Positions 58,193-64,000 of a stretch of DNA of 64,000 nucleotides are shown here, in pieces. Positions within the stretch are counted from its first letter, which is position 1. The number at the start of each line of letters is the position of its first letter. Under the pieces are notes generated by a model, which saw only the letters and a program-made list of their open reading frames with translations, ran no database searches and had not been told where the DNA came from. Both the position numbers and the translations under genes were made by a program. The stretch is from Arenicola marina (taxonomy: Eukaryota; Annelida; Polychaeta; Arenicolidae): assembly GCA_964019135.1 (NCBI GenBank), contig OZ025263.1, positions 29,511,639 through 29,575,638 on the forward strand, written 5' to 3'.

Positions 58193-58617
58193 ATTTGGCT
58201 TGCGACAAATTTACCCGTCGAGAGGTGTACAACGCCTGGAAGAAGGTAAATTCCTCTTTTAGTATTCCAACTGGGTTGGTTATGGCTTCCCCGTTCTCAA
58301 GCGTAAGTTTGGTCACACACTTAATTTCTATAATTTCTCCGACATAGGCCCAGGAAGTATTTGGAAGATTTTTCGCCATGTTCCGCCCAGTTGGCTTTTG
58401 ACATGACAAGGGCTCCTTTCGTTCGCTCTTTAGCTATTTCTTCTAGCTCAGTTTTTAAAGAACACAGATGCTCAACATCTGTAGCGGAGTTGTCGGCATC
58501 TGAGTTGGACTCAAGTACATTTACCTCGCGCAGCAACTCTGTCTCGCGATTTCTGAGCCTTTTAGCTCGAGACTTAGAAAAAGCTAATGTGTGACTTCTA
58601 ATCTCACATTTAATCAT
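58158..58617 (-). pseudogene. LINE ORF2 linker between endonuclease and RT, frameshifted
   Basis: Two overlapping frames, 58617-58321 (MIKCEIRSHTLAFSKSRAK, coiled-coil-like; WAEHGEKSSKYFLGL) and 58409-58158 (KCVTKLTLENGEAITNPVG, FFQALYTSR). The segment W-x-x-x-GEK-x-x-KYFL-x-L is the standard L1-type linker before RT. A frameshift near 58320-58340 and another near 58170 split it. Confidence 0.75.
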
Positions 58618-58723
58618 GTCCCATTTTAAACCTTAATCTTCAACATCGGCGTATTTCTTCGTAGCAACCATTAAGAGCTCATTCATTTCTGAGACATATG
58701 TTTTCTCTCCTAACAGGCTAGAA

Positions 58724-59503
58724 TTAAACTTCCAGAATCCCGGTTCCATTTTTTTGCGGCAGACCGCCCTGTAAACGGAAACTGATTAACCTATGGTCAG
58801 ACATAATAGCGGTTTTAATACGAGTGCCTTTCACAAAAGGCGACAGAACGTCGGAGACGAGAAAAAAGTCTAGCCTACTTTTGATAGCTCCTTTTGGAGA
58901 GCACCAAGTATATTGCCTGACACCGGTTTGCTGATTTCTCCAGATATCTGACAACTCGTACTCATTTAAGAATTCAAGTAGATTTTCCCGATATCGAGAA
59001 TGGCTTTCCTCAACTCCACCTTTCTTGTCCAGCTTTGGATTTAAAGTTACATTGAAATCGCCTCCTATTATAAGTGACATACCCAGCAACTTACGCAACT
59101 GACCGCTGAATTCTTCCAGGAATAGACATTGTTTGGAGATATTGTTCTTTGTGGGGGCGTAAATATTAGCCAGAACATATTCATTCTCATCCATATTATA
59201 GTGCAGTATAAGATAACGTCCGTCTTTATCGCGCGTATGATCAATTAACGTGCAATCCAGAGAGTTGGGAATCAGGATACAGACACCTCTGCTTTCAGTG
59301 GTATAGTGACAAAACTCTATATCTCCTCCCCATTCTTGCCTCCATGCATTTTCGTCACTCTCTGTGCTATGTGTTTCTTGCAAGAATATGAAAGAATCCC
59401 TGAAATAGGTGTGAAAGTGTCTGAAGATACATCTTCGCTTCATGGTATCTCTGAGCCCTCTGGTATTAAAGGCGGTAACTTCGAGCAGCAACGTCATGGT
59501 CAC
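58724..59503 (-). CDS. LINE ORF2 AP-type endonuclease domain
   Basis: 259-residue frame covering a whole APE-type endonuclease: LEVTAFNTRGLRDTMKRR (catalytic N), FIFLQETHSTES (catalytic E), YVLANIYAPT, LIIGGDFNVTLNP (D and N), then RLDFFLVSDV and IMSDHRLISFRL (final D-H). This domain nicks the target DNA to prime reverse transcription. A stop after EV and about 100 bp of broken frame separate it from the linker region. The start at MTMTLLLEVTAFNTRG is typical of LINE ORF2. I saw no ORF1 upstream. Confidence 0.9.
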   Translation of the reverse strand: MTMTLLLEVTAFNTRGLRDTMKRRCIFRHFHTYFRDSFIFLQETHSTESDENAWRQEWGGDIEFCHYTTESRGVCILIPNSLDCTLIDHTRDKDGRYLILHYNMDENEYVLANIYAPTKNNISKQCLFLEEFSGQLRKLLGMSLIIGGDFNVTLNPKLDKKGGVEESHSRYRENLLEFLNEYELSDIWRNQQTGVRQYTWCSPKGAIKSRLDFFLVSDVLSPFVKGTRIKTAIMSDHRLISFRLQGGLPQKNGTGILEV

Positions 59504-60715
59504 GTGATATTATAAATACAACCACAAGTGTAATAATATATCCAAATATACCCTTGCACAACTTTGCCAAGTAACGCATATCAAGGTTTTTACTCTCGCT
59601 GTAAAAGTAAAGAGGACAGTGAGAGATAGGAAAAAGGATCATAGACATGGCAACAAATGTCGGGCGCAAGGCATCCGGCATACCGATTTTAAGCATACAA
59701 CATTCAGGTGACTTTGCATCTCACAGAGCACAGCCAAGTAACATAAAACACGCATGGGATAACACACGATCTGAGCTGAGCTGAGCAAACATCCGCAGCG
59801 CCAGCGTGACCACTAGCTCACTTCGCTCGATTTTACAACTCGCGCGGTGCAGACCATGTACATAATCGGCAGTGGAACAAAAAACAGGTGACAAATATGA
59901 CCGCGTCTACAATGCTTGAACTGTGGCCTATACACCGAAAGGCCTTGTTGGGCCTTTTATTACACGCACCCTACATTGGGACGTCAGTGCACCGCCGTTT
60001 TCTTCTATTCAAATCATTGATAAGCGCGCGCAAGTTTTTCGTCCTCATGATTGCACTTGTTCTATCTTTCGGGCTTATGGTCGCCGGACCCTTCGACCTT
60101 TAATCCGCTACCCCACCACCCCCTACCATCCCTGTTGATATGACAAGTAGCGCGACCCAACCCTACGTAATCCCATCACACTTCCACCACCCCCCCCCCC
60201 CCTCTCCCCCAGCCGCGTCCCACACTCGTCACATCCATACACCGCCATACCCTCTCTGCCCCCCCCCCCTCCTCCCACAAGCGGATTGACCGACGACACA
60301 CTTTCCTATCAGCTATTTTGTTGAAAATCACTTGCAACCGCACCCAGCGCAAGGGGCAAGATGTGTAATTGGTTAAGTGAACGGGGCGACAGACAATAAG
60401 CCTCTTCAGTCAGATGTGCGACAAACAGTAACAAAGCCAACACCATTGTTGTGAAAATTATTCATCGTTAGAAGGGTGTTGAGGCGACTTCCCGCGCTGG
60501 GGAGGAGACTGATGGCGCCCACCTACAGCAAGAGGTAAGCCCAGTGTCCACGTGTTAAAGGGCATAGGGTGTCATACTGTGTTTACATGTCAATGGGCTA
60601 ACAGTGTGACAAAATGTGTTAACATGTGAATGGGCTAACAGGGTGACAAAATGTCTTAATACATATATATCATTGGCTTGATCATAATAAATGTGCCCAT
60701 ACATATGAAACATCA
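59504..60715. other. LINE 5' flank and unassigned, poly-C runs
   Basis: May start with the LINE 5' untranslated region. Poly-C runs lie near 60191 and 60261. No gene is recognised. Confidence 0.35.
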
Positions 60716-60719
60716 CTTA

Positions 60720-61330
60720 CAAAAAAATTCAATGGTATTTTGAATGGTATATCGTTCAATGGTTAATGAAAGGTGTTATGGCCAATGGTACTTTGAATGG
60801 TATATCTCCCAGCATGCTCAATGGTATATCATTGAACATGCTCAAGGGTAGTTTGAATAGTATATCGTTAAATGGTATTTTGAATGGTATTTTGAACGGT
60901 AAATGAAAGGTGTTATGGCCAATGGTACTTTGAATGGTATATCATTGAACATGCTCAAGGGTAGTTTGAGTAGTATGTCGTTAAATTGTATTTTGAATGG
61001 TATTTTGAACGATAAATGAAAGGTGTTATGGTCAATGGTACTTTGAACGGTATATCATTCAATGGTATTATGAATGGTATATCATTCAATGTTATTATGA
61101 ATGGTATATCAATCAATGGTACTTTGAATGGTATATCATTCAATGGTATTATGAGTGGTATATCATTCAATGTTATTATGAATGGTATATTATTCAATGT
61201 TATTATGAATGGTATATCATTCAATGGTATTCTGAATGGTATATCATTCAATGGTATTTTGAATGGTATACTACTGAGGACCCCATTGGTATGCTGAAAG
61301 GTATATCACTGTAGCAGTCAATGTTATACT
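60720..61330. repeat. 27-bp minisatellite of GGTATATCATT units
   Basis: Units such as AATGGTATATCATTCAATGG plus TATTATG, regular from about 61030 to 61270 and looser before. The repeat keeps frames open on both strands. It shares ATATCGTTC/GGTATATCATT words with the array at 62.9-64.0 kb. Confidence 0.9.
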
Positions 61331-61503
61331 GCAAGGTATATCACTGCAGAAGTCAAGGGTCCCAGTAAGGTAAGTCTAGTGAAAGATCTCATTGTCGGTT
61401 TGACAATCTCATTCAGGTCTTTATATGCTCAGAACACACCGCAATCAAAGAAGTAATATATATACTGCAACTATACTGTTCCAATAATAGTTGTATTGCA
61501 TAT

Positions 61504-61712
61504 ATAATAATATGACAATAGCGCGAGTTTGCGGGGCGTTAGGCAATTTTATTGGCCCGACATCAAGCTGTAGCAGCTCGCCAATTTTCATTATCGGCCC
61601 GAGGCCGCAAGGCCGAGGGCGGATAATGAAAATGAAGGGCTGCTACAGCTTGATGAAGGGCCAATCAAATGCCTAACGCCAAGCAAAACTCGCGCTATTA
61701 CTATTATTACGA
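61504..61712. mobile_element. Hairpin (snap-back) MITE, about 100-bp arms
   Basis: Left arm 61504-61606 and right arm 61611-61712 are near-perfect complements: AATAGCGCGAGTTT, GGCGTTAGGC, ATCAAGCTGTAGCAGC and TTTTCATTATC, each answered in reverse. The centre is GAGGCCGCAAGGCCGAG with a four-base loop. No coding. It would fold into one long stem as RNA or single-stranded DNA. Confidence 0.85.
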
Positions 61713-62106
61713 GTTGAATTTAAATTTAAGGCGTTGACTTGTCTCTGCTTTTTTGGTTTAATTTCCGCATGCAATGACAAAAGTAAAGCATTTTGGGACT
61801 GACTGTCCGCAAATCGCAAGCCTTTCCACATATAGTTGGCCAGTCGCCTTTTTATACCATATATATGTTGCCAAGAAACATAGCATGTGCAACTAGGCAA
61901 TTAGTCATGGAAGCGGGCTATTTAAAGCTATAACTACAATTCTTTTGTGCGTGACGTCATGTTTCATTGTTCTATGCAGCGTCGCCATGGGAACGATTGT
62001 CGATTGCATTGGCAGCAGGGCGGTTTGGGTCAGAATACGGCATTTTAGAGGCCTTCAGATGTAACGCTATTGTACTAGTTAACATGCCCACCAACTCGTA
62101 ATAATA
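61700..62106. repeat. Region bounded by ATTATTACGAGTTG inverted words
   Basis: ATTATTACGAGTTG lies at the left, and CAACTCGTAATAAT at about 62091-62105 is its exact complement. This suggests a further 0.4-kb inverted-repeat element next to or containing the hairpin. The interior has no gene. Confidence 0.5.
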
Positions 62107-62920
62107 CCAGGATCACATCATACCAGGATCACATCATATCACAGTTTTTGACGAGTTTTGGAACTCCAAAAACGTGAGTAATATGGCTTAGCCTTAGTAC
62201 AAACAATACATACGTCGTGATAAATGATTAATAATCACGTATTATATATAATGAATCTGGTAATACTGTGTGTGAAGCTACTGTAGTACGTGAGGTAGGC
62301 CCTGGTAACGACGTCAGTCCATGCCATGACCTGGGTATGTATCTCGAGTCTAGACTCTATAGTCTCTATCCATGCCATGGAACATGGTGTCACCAGCCAC
62401 AGTGCCAGATCACGTATCCCGGACGCACGAAAAGAATGGATTACCGCATAAATATGTCCTTCGAGTAAGTAATACATATTCCACTGGTCCCACGTTTCCG
62501 TGTGTATCAACTTCTAGTTCCATTTGCCTCGTTGACAAACAATCAGGGAGAAAACGTTCACTCAAAACCAGAAATATAGTCAGTTGGCTAATTTGTTGAT
62601 TACAGCCGATTCGAATATTGAAACGGCTTTGACACTCTCAAACGTCACATTCGCTAGGTGGCACGCGGTGTTTACGTTAGTCGCTAGATGGAGGGGGCAT
62701 GAAAGTGGCTGCTAAAAATGCGGTCCCATGTGGTTGCAAACGTCCCCGCGTTTATATAGCCCAACGTGGCTACACTTGGTCCCACATGGCTGCCTTTGGT
62801 CCCACATGGCTGTCTTTGGTCCCATATCTTGTCTATTGTCACCCAAAGCCCCAAGGCGTGTTGATAAGGATTGGTATCTCATTGATAACTGAATGGTATT
62901 AGGATATTGAACGGTAATGA
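62107..62920. other. Unassigned
   Basis: A small direct repeat ATCACATCATACCAGG lies at about 62110-62140, and a TTTGGTCCCACATGGCTG repeat at 62776-62826 (three copies). No gene is recognised. Confidence 0.4.
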
Positions 62921-64000
62921 ATGCTATATCGTTCATAAAACTCAATGGTGTCATTGATGCGTGTAGGTAATATTATGAATGATAGAACATTGATGCGTGT
63001 AGGTAATATTATGATGATATACTGATATTGATAACTGAAAGGTATTATAAAGTTAAAAGGTAATGAATGATATATCGTTCATAAACTCAATGGTGTCATT
63101 GATGCGTGTAGGTAATATTATGAATGATAGAACATTGATGCGTGTAGGTAATATTATGATGATATACTGATATTGATAACTGAAAGGTATTATAAAGTTA
63201 AAAGGTAATGAATGATATATCGTTCATAAACTCAATGGTGTCATTGATGCGTGTAGGTAATATTATGAATGATATAACATTGATGCGTGTAGGTAATATT
63301 ATGAATGATATAACATTGATGCGTGTAGGCAATATTATGAATGATGTAACATTGATGCGTGTAGGTAATATTATGAATGATATAACATTGATGCGTGTAG
63401 GTAATATTATGAATGATATAACATTGATGCGTGTAGGTAATATTATGAATGATATAACATTGATGCGTGTAGGTAATATTATGAATGATATAACATTGAT
63501 GCGTGTAGGTAATATTATGAATGATATAACATTGATGCGTGTAGGTAATATTATGAATGATATAACATTGATGCGTGGAGGTAATATTATGAATGATGTA
63601 ACATTGATGCGTGTAGGTAATATTATGAATGATTTAACATTGATGCGTGTAGGTAATATTATGAATGATTTAACATTGATGCGTGTAGGCAATATTATGA
63701 ATGATATACTGACATTGATAACTGAAATGTATTACAAAGTTGAAAGGTAATGAATGATATATCGTTCATAAAACTCAATAGTGTCATTGATGCGTGTAGG
63801 TAATATTATGAATGGTATAGCATTGATAAATGAAATGTATTACAAAGGTAAAAGGTAATGAATGATATATCGTTCATAAAACTCAAAGGTATCATTTATG
63901 CCTTTAGGTAATAAATGATATATCGTTCATCAAACTCAAATGTATCATTGATGCTTGTAGGTAATGAATGGTATATCATTGATGACTGAAAGGTATTACG
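62921..64000. repeat. 36-bp minisatellite inside longer repeat units
   Basis: The core at 63245-63705 has about 13 copies of TTGATGCGTGTAGGTAATAT plus TATGAATGATATAACA. On either side, longer units carry AATGAATGATATATCGTTCA and AACTGAAAGGTATTA, including a 126-bp direct repeat at about 62935-63190. The array continues to the end of the window. The 180- and 164-codon frames through it are artefacts of a period divisible by three. Confidence 0.95.

Noticed and set aside
63198..63750. 164- and 180-codon frames on opposite strands
   Set aside because: The 36-bp tandem repeat keeps both strands open. No start context or homologue is seen.

Overview
The window looks like nuclear DNA from a marine invertebrate, with one convincing spliced host gene in 64 kb. 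Most of the rest is transposon remnants and short tandem repeats. The evidence is introns with GT/AG junctions, an LTR retrotransposon, several LINEs, tRNA-derived SINE copies, cut-and-paste element relics and many poly-G/poly-C runs. I see no operons, ribosome binding sites or prokaryotic genes. The LINE with a 2A-like motif, the NAT16/histidine-acetyltransferase type gene, the PIF1-like helicase relic and the poly-C runs together suggest a deuterostome such as amphioxus (Branchiostoma). That assignment is inference and is not proven by the sequence.

Layout. 1-700: tandem repeat with a 322-bp period. 721-6296 (+): broken L1/Tx1-type LINE, split by a 107-bp inverted-repeat element and by a 3.2-kb element with the same ends. 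6596-13700 (-): CR1-like LINE (ORF1 with a degenerate 2A motif, start of the endonuclease), split by a complete but decayed Ty3/gypsy LTR retrotransposon (6702-12005) with a perfect CATAT target duplication. 13.7-17.8 kb: no gene seen. 17.8-24.6 kb: SINE copies, palindrome-rich repeats (CTATAG, CCATGG) and a near-identical 1.87-kb tandem duplication. 25.1-25.4 kb: 20-bp satellite. 28.0-30.6 kb: GACGTC repeats, a long-inverted-repeat element enclosing a PIF1 helicase fragment, and a 99-bp element with a perfect 9-bp target duplication. 30.8-31.1 kb: 20-bp satellite. 31-48 kb: mostly AT-rich non-coding DNA with several minisatellites, a second CCATGG-type element and a SINE. 48.7-49.1 kb (-): possible transposase fragment. 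49.9-53.0 kb (+): GNAT acetyltransferase gene of four clear exons plus a doubtful first exon. 54.6-55.1 kb: 30-bp satellite in a 90-bp higher order. 55.8-59.5 kb (-): nearly full-length broken L1/Tx1-type LINE with endonuclease, reverse transcriptase and C-terminal zinc knuckle. 60.7-64.0 kb: 27-bp and 36-bp minisatellites with a hairpin element between them.

The only likely functional protein product I can defend is the acetyltransferase. All the retroelement reading frames carry stops or frameshifts and are probably dead copies.
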